A DNA stretch of 64,000 nucleotides. Origin: Limnobaculum xujianqingii (GTDB lineage Bacteria; Pseudomonadota; Gammaproteobacteria; Enterobacterales; Enterobacteriaceae). The stretch is from positions 2,747,501-2,811,500 of the forward strand of contig NZ_JABMLK010000001.1 in NCBI RefSeq assembly GCF_013394855.1, in the 5' to 3' direction. Under the pieces are notes generated by a model. The model was not told where the DNA came from and made no database searches. It was given only the letters and a program-made list of their open reading frames with translations. This document shows positions 28,412 to 36,659 of this stretch, in pieces. Position 1 is the first letter of the stretch, and each line of letters starts with the position of its first letter. A program made the position numbers and the translations under genes.

Positions 28412-29177
28412 TACCTCACAGCCAATCGCCCTGATCGATCTGGATGACACCATTTTTCAAACCAGACGCAAGATGCTTAATGAGCTAAATATTGAGCCCA
28501 AACATGTCGGTGCGCTGGACAGGGAGTATCAACCCCGCAGTTTTATGTCCGAAAAGCAGTTCAATTTTGTCAGTTGGCTGTTAAGTACCGCAGAAACCAT
28601 TCCTGTTACCGCCAGAGGTACCGAGGAACTATCCAGAGTTCAGGTCCCTTTTACCAGTTGGGCTATTGCCACACATGGTGCGGTGATTCTAAACAAACAC
28701 CGGCAGCCAGACGAAGAGTGGAAAAGCATTGTGCTCAACAGATTGCAATATATCTCTCCGTTGGTGGTTCAACTTCGCGATGCCTGTGAGCAACTGTTAA
28801 GCAAAATGCAGGTTAACGGCTGGGCCAGGATCAACTATGAGTACGATAGCCAGCCGGTCTATTTTGTGATGAAACACACTGACAGCACTAAAACTGAAGA
28901 GATTTATCAGGTTGCCGATCGATTAATCAAAGAGCAGGATTGCTCCGAGTTTTATCTGCATCGTAACGGCAATAATGTTGCCTTCTTACCTCACTGCATC
29001 GATAAAGGTCAGGCGGTTCAACACCTGCTCGACAGATTACTGGCCGACGCTCCCGATCGCCCGGTATTAGGCTTAGGTGATAGCACCAGCGACCATCGTT
29101 TTTTGCATTTATGTGACTGGTTTGGCATGCCTAAAAATAGTCAGTTATCGCAATTTCTATCATCTTTAATTACGTAA
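28404..29177 (+). CDS. HAD-superfamily phosphatase of the ter metabolic unit
   Basis: A 257-aa haloacid dehalogenase-like hydrolase: motif I LIDLDDTIF (Asp12, Asp14), motif II in PVTARGTEEL, motif III Lys around IDKGQAV and motif IV GLGDSTSDHRF. The cap lies between motifs II and III, as in Cof-type phosphatases. GGAGG 10 bases upstream supports this ATG inside the end of the previous gene (8-base overlap). It would dephosphorylate an intermediate of the predicted nucleoside-like pathway. Confidence 0.87.
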   Translation: MINTSQPIALIDLDDTIFQTRRKMLNELNIEPKHVGALDREYQPRSFMSEKQFNFVSWLLSTAETIPVTARGTEELSRVQVPFTSWAIATHGAVILNKHRQPDEEWKSIVLNRLQYISPLVVQLRDACEQLLSKMQVNGWARINYEYDSQPVYFVMKHTDSTKTEEIYQVADRLIKEQDCSEFYLHRNGNNVAFLPHCIDKGQAVQHLLDRLLADAPDRPVLGLGDSTSDHRFLHLCDWFGMPKNSQLSQFLSSLIT

Positions 29178-29189
29178 GTTGGAGTTAAC

Positions 29190-30272
29190 GTGGCATTACA
29201 CGGATTTTCCGGATCGTATCCTGTTGAATGGATAAATTTTCTCTTAAACACCGTCGTTACCGAATTAACGCCAGTAGAAGAAAAAGAGCGATTGATTCAA
29301 AGCGGAGAGAAACACTATTCAGATATGCTCAGCGAAGAACCTGAGCCGAGCGCCTTTCATCTTGAGCTTTATCAGGGGGCTCTGGAAGCAGGAAGCTATC
29401 GACTGGCCACGGAAGTGATGGCATTGGCCAAAGCGTTAGCCAACAACCTGCCAAATCAGGAGATTGTTTTAATCAGCCTGGTCAGAGCCGGAGTTCCTCT
29501 TGGTGTCTTGCTGCATCTGGCATTGAAAAAGTTGGGCATTCGTTCATTCCATTATGGCATCAGCATTATCCGCGATCGAGGTATCGATAATGCTGCCATG
29601 ACGCAAATCGAGCAACAACACGGTACCGAAGGTATCGTATTTGTTGATGGCTGGACTGGCAAAGGGGCCATTACCCAAGAGCTACGACATTCTCTATCCA
29701 CTCGCCCAGGCTATCCGGATCGCGATCGCTTAGTCGTGCTGGCTGATGTTTGCGGTAGTGCATGGTTAAGTGCCTCAACTGACGACTGGTTGATTCCCTT
29801 TGGTATTCTGGGAGCTCCGGTTTCCGGGCTAATATCTCGTTCCATCTGGTCTGGTAATGACTATCATGGCAGCGTCCAGTGCAATCATTTAGCCAAATTT
29901 GACCGTAGCGTTTCCTTTATAAATACAGTAACTAAAGAATGGGATGACATTGATATCGCGGCAATTAAACCCGCTGTATGCGATGACCCAACGGTTTATC
30001 CGCTATTAAAAATGAGTCAGGATACTGTTACTTCTCTGGCTAACCAGTATGGCATCAAAAATCTTAATCGTATCAAGCCGGGCATTGCCGAAGCGACACG
30101 TGCCGTATTAAGACGGCTTCCGGACCATGTATTAGTGCGTTCTAAAACTGATAGCGATGTTTCTCTGCTGATGTATCTGACCGAAAAATTAGCTATTCCG
30201 GTACAGGAAGTTGGAGATGACATTGCCCCCTATCGAGCTATTACTATTATTAAAAAGGTAGGTAAAGAATGA
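29190..30272 (+). CDS. PRTase_1 phosphoribosyltransferase fused to PELOTA-type RNA-binding domain
   Basis: 360 aa. The N-terminal ~250 residues form a phosphoribosyltransferase (LISLVRAGVPLGVLL; PRPP loop IVFVDGWTGKGAIT). The last ~75 residues (GIAEATRAVLRRLPDHVLVRSKTDSDVSLLMYLTEKLAIPVQEVGD) match the PELOTA/L7Ae-like fold attached to these enzymes. An RNA-binding tail on a PRTase hints at an RNA-linked substrate or regulation (inference). The stop overlaps the next start (ATGA). Confidence 0.86.
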   Translation: MALHGFSGSYPVEWINFLLNTVVTELTPVEEKERLIQSGEKHYSDMLSEEPEPSAFHLELYQGALEAGSYRLATEVMALAKALANNLPNQEIVLISLVRAGVPLGVLLHLALKKLGIRSFHYGISIIRDRGIDNAAMTQIEQQHGTEGIVFVDGWTGKGAITQELRHSLSTRPGYPDRDRLVVLADVCGSAWLSASTDDWLIPFGILGAPVSGLISRSIWSGNDYHGSVQCNHLAKFDRSVSFINTVTKEWDDIDIAAIKPAVCDDPTVYPLLKMSQDTVTSLANQYGIKNLNRIKPGIAEATRAVLRRLPDHVLVRSKTDSDVSLLMYLTEKLAIPVQEVGDDIAPYRAITIIKKVGKE

Positions 30273-31207
30273 TTACTCCCTACGATTTAGGTGCAACATT
30301 GTATATGCCCGCCACCCGAAACGACCTGTTTCAGGTGATCGCTCAAAATAAGTACCCTAACTTAAAGTCATTAGTTATTTGTCTTGAAGATGCAGTGGTT
30401 GAGAAAGAAATTAAGCTGGGAATCGAAAACCTCAGTCAATTACTGTCCAATATTGCCGATCTTAATCTGAAAGATACCCCACTGATATTTATTCGTCCGC
30501 GCAATATTCCTATGGCTAAAACGCTGATAGAAAGGCTGGATTTAAGCAAAGTTACCGGGTTCGTTCTGCCTAAATTCGAACTTGATCAGGTTGAGGAATG
30601 GAGCCAGACACTATCTGGCACACATCTTTTAGCCATGCCAACACTGGAAACAGCAAACTGCTTTGATGCAACCAGGATGAATATCCTGGCAAACACCATG
30701 CGTAACGATGCTTATTTCTCCCGGAAAACCATTGTATTAAGGATCGGTGGTAATGACTTAATGCATGTTCTGGGTATTCGTCGTAATCGTTCCAGAACCT
30801 TATACGACGGCCCATTAGGCTATGTAATAAAAATGATTGTTTGTATCTTTGGTGCTCAGGGATTTTATATGACCGCCCCGGTATGTGAAATTATCGACTC
30901 TCCGACCATATTGCTGGCCGAGTTGGAAATTGATAACGAACATGGTCTGGTTGGAAAAACCGCGATTCACCCGAAACAAATAGAACATATCAATAATGCT
31001 TTTAAGGTTCAGGTCACCGATTACCTTGATGCGCTAAAAATCCTGAATAGTAACAGTGCCGTTTTCCAGTCTAACGGTGCTATGTGTGAGCCAGCAACCC
31101 ACCACATGTGGGCACAAAATATTGTTTCTCGCTCGCAATCTTATGGTTTTGCGGATGAAGTTCCGCATGCTTTATATGAGCAACATCAATCAGAAAAAAT
31201 TCTGTAA
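30269..31207 (+). CDS. CitE/HpcH-HpaI-like C-C lyase of the ter metabolic unit
   Basis: 312 aa, TIM-barrel of the HpcH/HpaI-CitE type: LVICLEDAVVEKE, IFIRPRNIPMAK, MPTLETANCFDA (metal Glu) and the C-terminal GKTAIHPKQIEHINNAF block typical of CitE-like lyases. It overlaps the preceding gene by 4 bases and is the last member of the five-gene unit. It probably cleaves or forms a C-C bond next to a thioester or keto acid; the substrate is not visible. Confidence 0.87.
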   Translation: MITPYDLGATLYMPATRNDLFQVIAQNKYPNLKSLVICLEDAVVEKEIKLGIENLSQLLSNIADLNLKDTPLIFIRPRNIPMAKTLIERLDLSKVTGFVLPKFELDQVEEWSQTLSGTHLLAMPTLETANCFDATRMNILANTMRNDAYFSRKTIVLRIGGNDLMHVLGIRRNRSRTLYDGPLGYVIKMIVCIFGAQGFYMTAPVCEIIDSPTILLAELEIDNEHGLVGKTAIHPKQIEHINNAFKVQVTDYLDALKILNSNSAVFQSNGAMCEPATHHMWAQNIVSRSQSYGFADEVPHALYEQHQSEKIL

Positions 31208-31289
31208 TCTTCTGATAGAATCTGCCGCTACGATCATTGATTCACAGCCCAATAAGGGACGGATCATTTAAACATTTGGACGTTATACG

Positions 31290-31778
31290 TTGAGCATCAA
31301 GATTAAACCCGAATTGTACAAACTGTCGATTTCTAACCCGCTGCACTGGCTTGCCACGGGTTTTGGCTCAGGATTGTCCCCTAAAGCGCCAGGAACTTTT
31401 GGCTCTCTGGCTGCAATCCCATTCTTTTATCTATTACAAATGTTACCAATGCCGGCCTATTTGGTGATGCTGGTACTCACCTTTGCTCTTGGCGTTTGGG
31501 CTTGCCAGTCAGCGACCGATGCCATCGGCATGGACGATCATGGTGCCATTGTCTGGGATGAGTTTGTTGGTATGTGGATCACCTGTATAGCTTTACCTCA
31601 GGGTTTTATCTGGATGGTTGCAGCGTTTGTTACCTTCCGCTTTTTTGACATACTGAAGCCCTGGCCTATCCGCTGGTTTGATAACCATTGTACCGGTGGC
31701 TTTGGCATCATGATTGATGACGTGATTGCCGGACTTATCGCTTTTGGTGTCATACAGGCGGCATATTGGCTGGTGTAA
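31290..31778 (+). CDS. pgpA: Phosphatidylglycerophosphatase A
   Basis: A 162-aa inner-membrane enzyme that removes phosphate from phosphatidylglycerophosphate. Signature blocks are GFGSGLSPKAPGTFGSLAAIPF, DHGAIVWDEFVGMWIT, RFFDILKPWPIRWFDNHCTGGFGIMIDDVIAG. The only fitting start is TTG (frame closed 20 bases upstream, no nearby ATG). In enterics pgpA normally follows nusB-thiL; here it stands after the ter metabolic unit and overlaps the 3' end of an opposing gene by 29 bases. It may be an extra, transferred copy. Confidence 0.88.
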   Translation: MSIKIKPELYKLSISNPLHWLATGFGSGLSPKAPGTFGSLAAIPFFYLLQMLPMPAYLVMLVLTFALGVWACQSATDAIGMDDHGAIVWDEFVGMWITCIALPQGFIWMVAAFVTFRFFDILKPWPIRWFDNHCTGGFGIMIDDVIAGLIAFGVIQAAYWLV

Positions 31779-33261
31779 CCTCCATTTCAGCACTTGCTTC
31801 CTGTTTAAGTATGGCTACCTGTCGTTCAATAACGGCCAATATATGAAGCAATTGCTGCTGATTTAACCCACCAAAACCAAAAAACAACAGCGGTGAAGAA
31901 ACGGTCTTCAGCCAGGCCGTTTCTGACCCATTAGCCAGCTCTACCTGAGTATCAAAACGAATGTTTTCCTGCAGGCAGCGCTCCCGCAATTGCGCTACTT
32001 GTTGCACCGTCAGCGGGCATACCAATGTAAGGTGTAGCCCGTTTTCAACGCCCAAAACTTGCCCCTGAGGGAATATCCGCTGTAACCCTTCCACCAACAG
32101 ACGCTGACGATTGGCATACTCCTGCTCTAACTTACGTAAATGGCTGTAATAACGCTGGTCATGCATATAGTCAGCCAGAAACTGTTGCTGCAACCAGTTA
32201 CTTCCGCTATTACTCAATGCTTTCATATTTTGCACCGATGTCAAAATTGCATCAGGACATACCATATATCCCATCCGCATGCCCGGCCCCAGCGTTTTAG
32301 AAAAGGTACCAAGATAGATTACCCGGTCGTCTTCATCCATGGCTTTCAGTGCCGGTAAAGGCGCACTGTTATAAGAAAAGACCGAGTCATAGTCGTCTTC
32401 AATAACATAAGCTCCGCTCTTTTGCGCCCAGGTCAGCAAAGCACATCGTCGTTCAAGAGAGAGGGTTCCGCCAACCGGATACTGATGAGAAGGAGTTACA
32501 TAACAAAGCTGAACGGGATGAGAAGGAAGCTGTTCAACCTGAATCCCCTGTTCATCCACCGCTACCGTTTCTACATCAGCCTGATAATAATTAAACAGAT
32601 GCCACGCCCCGGAATAACAAGGAGACTCGGTAACAACTTTACAACCTTTGGTATTGAGAATAAAAAGCTGAGTAAGTAAAGCCAGCCCTTCCTGAATGCC
32701 ATTAATCACGATCACATTTTCTGGCTGAGTTTCGATACCGCGAGTCAAACGCAAGAATCGCACTAATTCCGTCCGTAACGAAAGCAATCCCTGAGGCGAA
32801 TGGTAGCGAGTTAACAAATGATGCTTAGAGTTACTGGCCGAATTGTTCCACTTTCGCCAGCCTGGCCATGGAAAAGCATGGGGATCGGGAACCCCCAATC
32901 GGCAATACAGTTCAGGTGTCGCTGGAGAGTAAACATCCTGTCCTACACTGGCAGGCATCAGTCTGACTGGTTCTCTGGCATTTTCAATACGTGTGGTCTG
33001 AGGCGCCTTTTGTAGGGAGCTACTAAAAACCACTTCATAACCAATACCCGGGCGGCTTTTAACATAACCATTTTGAATCAGCTTGTCGTAAGCCAACACA
33101 ACAGTAATCCGTGCCACATTCAAATTGCGGGACAGTTCACGAATCGATGGTAGCCGATAGCCAACGGGTAATTTCCCCTGCAATAAAGCCTGATGTATTG
33201 TCTGAAATATTTGCTGCTGTAAGGGAGTGCCCGATGAGGGGTCCAGATGAATATCCAACAT
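31750..33261 (-). CDS. MocR/PdxR-type GntR regulator with aminotransferase domain
   Basis: 503 aa. N-terminal GntR winged helix (~1-75: PLQQQIFQTIHQALLQGKLPVGYRLPSIRELSRNLNVARITVVLAYDKL) linked to a class I aminotransferase-like domain. That domain has VINGIQEGLALL, YVIEDDYDSVF and the PLP-lysine site YLGTFSKTLGPGMRMGY. MocR proteins bind PLP and regulate, often, a divergently transcribed neighbour; here the divergent gene is torD beyond a 345-base gap. Specific ligand and target are not evident. Confidence 0.9.
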   Translation of the reverse strand: MLDIHLDPSSGTPLQQQIFQTIHQALLQGKLPVGYRLPSIRELSRNLNVARITVVLAYDKLIQNGYVKSRPGIGYEVVFSSSLQKAPQTTRIENAREPVRLMPASVGQDVYSPATPELYCRLGVPDPHAFPWPGWRKWNNSASNSKHHLLTRYHSPQGLLSLRTELVRFLRLTRGIETQPENVIVINGIQEGLALLTQLFILNTKGCKVVTESPCYSGAWHLFNYYQADVETVAVDEQGIQVEQLPSHPVQLCYVTPSHQYPVGGTLSLERRCALLTWAQKSGAYVIEDDYDSVFSYNSAPLPALKAMDEDDRVIYLGTFSKTLGPGMRMGYMVCPDAILTSVQNMKALSNSGSNWLQQQFLADYMHDQRYYSHLRKLEQEYANRQRLLVEGLQRIFPQGQVLGVENGLHLTLVCPLTVQQVAQLRERCLQENIRFDTQVELANGSETAWLKTVSSPLLFFGFGGLNQQQLLHILAVIERQVAILKQEASAEMEVTPANMPPV

Positions 33262-33606
33262 GCTAAATCGCCATTGTCATCAAGTTAAAATTGCCTGAAA
33301 TCTATAATCGCATCATAAAGAAAAAACTACCCGCTAAAAATCAACACTACATATATTGAGTTATCTGTTCCTATCTATCGCGTCTTCCTGTCTCTATCCG
33401 TTACGCATCTTTTTCCGTTAAGGTGTTTACCAAAAATAGAGAGATAACTATGTGTAAGATAAATAAAAAAACCATATCACTAATGTTCAACAGTGCTTTA
33501 TTAATTCGGGGAAGCTATCAGGATATTCATTACCCCAGTAAAACTGAGTTTTTCCTACCCTCTCATTTTATGAGCTTATCAATAAAAGAGTTTCAACAAA
33601 GTGTCC
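33262..33606. other. Divergent region between MocR regulator and torD
   Basis: About 345 AT-rich bases. It contains the promoters of both flanking genes and a possible small reading frame annotated separately. No long inverted repeat was noticed. Confidence 0.45.
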
Positions 33607-33620
33607 ATGATAAAAACTGA
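33450..33620 (+). CDS. Possible 56-aa leader peptide overlapping torD
   Basis: Starts ATG TGT AAG, preceded by GAGAGA, and ends 14 bases inside torD, which would allow translational coupling. It encodes MCKINKKTISLMFNSALLIRG..., weakly hydrophobic and without recognisable relatives. It could equally be a chance frame. Confidence 0.22.
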   Translation: MCKINKKTISLMFNSALLIRGSYQDIHYPSKTEFFLPSHFMSLSIKEFQQSVHDKN

Positions 33621-34245
33621 TAATCTGGCCCAAGAGCGGGCCAGTATCTACCGTTGGTTTGCTTGCCTGCTGTTTCAGGAACTCTCCGTTAGTGATATGG
33701 CCTCATTAAACTCACCGGAACTTCAACAGCTGTTGCGTGGGCTTAAATCAATTCCTGAGCTGCACCTTCCCGCCGATTTATTTCGGCGTAAATTGAAAGC
33801 ATTAGTCAATCGCCCGGACAATCATCTTGAACTGGCCGCAGATTATGCAGAACTGTTTTTGGTGGCGCCACCGAGTGGGGTTTCTCCCTATGCCGGACAC
33901 TATTCCCATAGTTCTCCCGCAGAAGAGAGAATCCTGATGAATCAATGGTTAAATCATCTGAAACAGCAAACCAGTAACAATGAAGCGGCGGATCATCTGG
34001 CGGTTCAACTTGCAGTAATGGCTTTATTGATTGAATTTCGCGATGACCAGTCACCTATCTTTGTTTCACAACATAAATATCTGAAAGAGCGTCTGATTAG
34101 TTGGTTACCAGGTTTGGTGAAATTATGCCAACAGCGGGATAAGTTTGGTTTTTATTCATCTCTACTCAGATTGCTCAAAAGCTATATTCTGCAAGATGAA
34201 CAATATTTAGCAGAGTGCATTCAATCATCATCTGCAATTATATAA
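33607..34245 (+). CDS. torD: TorD-family molybdoenzyme chaperone
   Basis: About 212 aa, all-helical. It matches TorD/DmsD-type redox enzyme maturation chaperones: ERASIYRWFACLLFQELS, the hallmark DYAELFLVAPPSGVSPYAGHY block (here DYAELF), then ILMNQWLNHL and DHLAVQLAVMALLI. TorD binds the twin-arginine signal and apo-form of TMAO reductase. No torA or torC is in the window: the prophage begins right after this gene, so the partner operon may lie beyond it or be elsewhere. A GTG 6 bases upstream is an alternative start. Confidence 0.82.
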   Translation: MIKTDNLAQERASIYRWFACLLFQELSVSDMASLNSPELQQLLRGLKSIPELHLPADLFRRKLKALVNRPDNHLELAADYAELFLVAPPSGVSPYAGHYSHSSPAEERILMNQWLNHLKQQTSNNEAADHLAVQLAVMALLIEFRDDQSPIFVSQHKYLKERLISWLPGLVKLCQQRDKFGFYSSLLRLLKSYILQDEQYLAECIQSSSAII

Positions 34246-34636
34246 TCCTTGCAACCCACTCCTCACTTACCAGCAATCACTTAAATCACATGGTTATTGG
34301 TAAATTTTTAGGATTTCACTTAATCAATCTAAGTAATCACCCATAACAACAGGTAATCATGACGGTTTTTTTTAGGACCACAAGTGTGTGGAATTAATCA
34401 GGGACGATCGGCAAAATACCTTTCAAGCAAGCATGACTCAACGGCCTTAGCCTTTCATTAATGAGTCCATGACTTTTCCGTTTTGTCTAAACAGGTACCA
34501 AATAGTGCAAATGAATATTATTAATAAATATACCGTTCCTGCCCTGATAGCTGAAGCCGCGCGCGATAAATGCGATTGAATTACTGCGATAAATCGGCGC
34601 GGTTTTAATTTCAAATAGTGCAACTGAATTACAATA
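34246..34636. other. Host/prophage junction region
   Basis: About 390 bases with no solid gene between torD and the last phage tail gene. The prophage end must lie here. Two direct repeats (34498 and 34611) and a GC-rich inverted repeat (CCGCGC 34556-34561 / GCGCGG 34596-34601, followed by TTTTAATTT) are the visible structures. The other end of the phage is outside the window, so the exact boundary and target duplication cannot be fixed. Confidence 0.6.
34498..34628. repeat. Direct repeats near the prophage end (candidate transposase sites)
   Basis: CAAATAGTGCAAATGAAT at 34498-34515 and CAAATAGTGCAACTGAAT at 34611-34628: 17 of 18 bases identical, 113 bases apart, same orientation. A looser relative (AGTGTGTGGAATTA) lies near 34383. 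Repeated short sites at a terminus are what Mu-type transposases bind. Confidence 0.5.
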
Positions 34637-35068
34637 TTATGTATCAGGCTGGGTTGGCCATTCAATGTTAGGGGCCATAATGGTATCTATACGCATTAAT
34701 AGAACTCGATACACCTTCCATGCTTTTAGCTGACTTAGCTCTTTATCTGTAGCTATATCAAGTTCAACAGCATCAGACAGAAGCTCTATCTTTTCTTTAG
34801 CCACTGCCAACCAGCGTGATTTCTCGGCATCAGCGATTGCAATCAACTCTTCCGGGCTCGGTTCTGGAACTTCAACCCACATAGGGTATCCATCACTACC
34901 ACTTATTCGCATCATTCCGGCTGGAGGAGTCCCAGTAAACAGCCGGTATGTTTCATCACTTACGTTAATACCATCAGGTGGCCAGCCGGTGTCCGAATTA
35001 GCATAGTTTTCTTTCAGTTCTACTGGGTAGAATGAATTATTCAACGCACTATAAATATAATTAGACAT
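34637..35068 (-). CDS. Tail fibre assembly protein
   Basis: 143 aa. The N-terminus (YIYSALNNSFYPVELKENYANS..WPPDGINVSDETYRLFTG) and the C-terminal helix with KEKIELLSDAVELDIAT and LKAWKVYRVLLMRID...WPTQP are typical of the Tfa/caudovirales tail fibre assembly family. Such chaperones fold the fibre encoded just upstream. It lies 3 bases after the fibre gene and is the last gene of the late operon. Confidence 0.85.
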   Translation of the reverse strand: MSNYIYSALNNSFYPVELKENYANSDTGWPPDGINVSDETYRLFTGTPPAGMMRISGSDGYPMWVEVPEPSPEELIAIADAEKSRWLAVAKEKIELLSDAVELDIATDKELSQLKAWKVYRVLLMRIDTIMAPNIEWPTQPDT

Positions 35069-35071
35069 AAT

Positions 35072-36079
35072 TTAGTATCCTATCGCTCGATAATACGCGG
35101 TTCCCGCCGGGTATACATTCCCCGCGCTGCTGTAAGCTCTAAATTGTGAGTTATTGCTTAAAACTAAAGCGGAAAAAACCCCCACTGAACCCGGACTAAA
35201 GCCACTATGAGTTAGTTGTATATTTATGCATTTGTTCGGAAATGGAATAGAAAAGTTATTTAGATAACCACCATCAACGCTACCATTTCCACTGACGTTG
35301 CAAGCCCCCCATTGTTCAATTAAACCGCTTGGTTGGTACCCCCAACCGTTCTCCGTAACACTAGATCTAAACAACAACGAATATTTCAACATTCCATCGC
35401 CAGTGGCGTGCCACGAGTGACTTTGCTCAACAATCAGTGTCACACTCTCAGTTGGCATTAATTTGAAGGTTTTAACCGTGGACATTGGGATTGATATATT
35501 GTCGGCTGAATCTCCAACGGAGATAGTGATCGCAGAGCTTTTCACATTCCAGATAGTTATTGTATGACCACAACCAACAATGTTACTTATATCGGGTAAT
35601 GTGAAAGCTGATGGGGAGCTATGGTCTACCCAAAAACGAGCACCAAAATGGGCCGCTGTTAACTTACTGGTTGTTAGCAGTTCTACATTGCTATAAAAGT
35701 GGCCTTTGCCTTGTAACGTCTCAGGACTAACAACTGTCTCAGTGCTTTCTCCATCGAGTATTTCATTTGCAGTTGCAAAGGGAATGCTCCCTAATTTACT
35801 GGCAGCCAAATCATAAGCTTTCTTTACCGCACTCGCAGTAGCAGCATCGGCGTTTGAATCGCTATTAATAGCGTTGCTTAATTTAACAATACCGGCATTG
35901 TTCAGGCTTGCTGGCGTTGTTGACGCTTTACCATCCAGCGATTTCTTTAAAAAAGCGGTTCTGTTGACCAGATTAAGTAATGGTTTATTCATTACACCAC
36001 CTGGGCCGCCTAATGCACGGTCAGAAGTTTCCCATTGATAAACGTCTTCCCATACTTCATTTTCTGGCAAATTAGCCAT
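35072..36079 (-). CDS. Phage tail fibre protein
   Basis: 335 aa. The N-terminal ~100 residues match P2/Mu-type fibre attachment modules (GVMNKPLLNLVNRTAFLKK, NNAGIVKLSNAINSDSNADAATASAVKKAYDLA). The C-terminal part (~235-335, WGYQPSGLIEQWGACNVSGNGSVDGGYLNNFSIPFP) is the receptor-binding tip found on short tail fibres. It is short compared with Mu S (over 500 aa), so the shaft is reduced. Determines host range. It overlaps gpI by 8 bases. Confidence 0.85.
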   Translation of the reverse strand: MANLPENEVWEDVYQWETSDRALGGPGGVMNKPLLNLVNRTAFLKKSLDGKASTTPASLNNAGIVKLSNAINSDSNADAATASAVKKAYDLAASKLGSIPFATANEILDGESTETVVSPETLQGKGHFYSNVELLTTSKLTAAHFGARFWVDHSSPSAFTLPDISNIVGCGHTITIWNVKSSAITISVGDSADNISIPMSTVKTFKLMPTESVTLIVEQSHSWHATGDGMLKYSLLFRSSVTENGWGYQPSGLIEQWGACNVSGNGSVDGGYLNNFSIPFPNKCINIQLTHSGFSPGSVGVFSALVLSNNSQFRAYSSAGNVYPAGTAYYRAIGY

Positions 36080-36659
36080 GTGAAATACTCCCTAAGTTAT
36101 ATTGACCATTAAGGTATTTAGTACCATCAAGGCGAAATGCCGCCTCCTGGTAATCTAAACTTTCAAGGTAGCTACGGGCCGGGGCAAATGCCCGGATAGC
36201 TTTACGCAAATTGTCAGCCTGATCGTTAGTAATGGCCTCTTTTAAAATGATGCGATATCTCGCCCAGGTTGAACCATCACCAAGAATATGAGAGCCACCC
36301 AATGAAACAGAACCATCCAGAGACCAGTCATAGATATTTTCAATAATCTCAACTTCGCCGAACCCAAACCGCCGAATAACCTCACGAACGGCCCATGGCG
36401 TACCTTTATAGCGGTGAAGTTCAATAGCGCCCTTAATGAGTTCACGTTTGGCACCATCCGATTCGGCCAACTCCCAGCCATCACCCAATAGGCTGAATTG
36501 CTCTGCCAAAAAGGGGAAAACCGACGATTTAACAAGGTCAATGAGGTAAACCAGGACAGTTTCCACCTCCAGTTCATCAAAAACTTCTTCAACCAGTTCA
36601 CACAGCGTTGAAAAACGTTCATCACCGGCTAATGGTGGCGCTAAATAAGGATTACTCAT
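36072..36659 (-). CDS. Phage tail protein I (baseplate)
   Basis: 195 aa matching P2 gpI: N-terminal PPLAGDERFSTLCELVEE, LPFLAEQFSLLG-like core, and KRELIKGAIELHRYKGTPWAVREVIRRFGFGEVEI, then RKAIRAFAPARSYLESLDY. A baseplate wedge component connecting baseplate and fibres. It overlaps gpJ upstream by 8 bases in the order J-I-fibre, as in P2. Confidence 0.9.
   Translation of the reverse strand: MSNPYLAPPLAGDERFSTLCELVEEVFDELEVETVLVYLIDLVKSSVFPFLAEQFSLLGDGWELAESDGAKRELIKGAIELHRYKGTPWAVREVIRRFGFGEVEIIENIYDWSLDGSVSLGGSHILGDGSTWARYRIILKEAITNDQADNLRKAIRAFAPARSYLESLDYQEAAFRLDGTKYLNGQYNLGSISHG

Noticed and set aside
34246..34440. tRNA or tmRNA attachment site for the prophage
   Set aside because: No cloverleaf or CCA-type end is seen next to torD. 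The transposase is Mu-type, which does not need a specific att site.
34447..34665. 72-codon leftward frame after the tail fibre assembly gene
   Set aside because: It covers the direct repeats and the GC-rich inverted repeat at the phage end, has no ribosome site of note and no family similarity. Treated as non-coding junction sequence.
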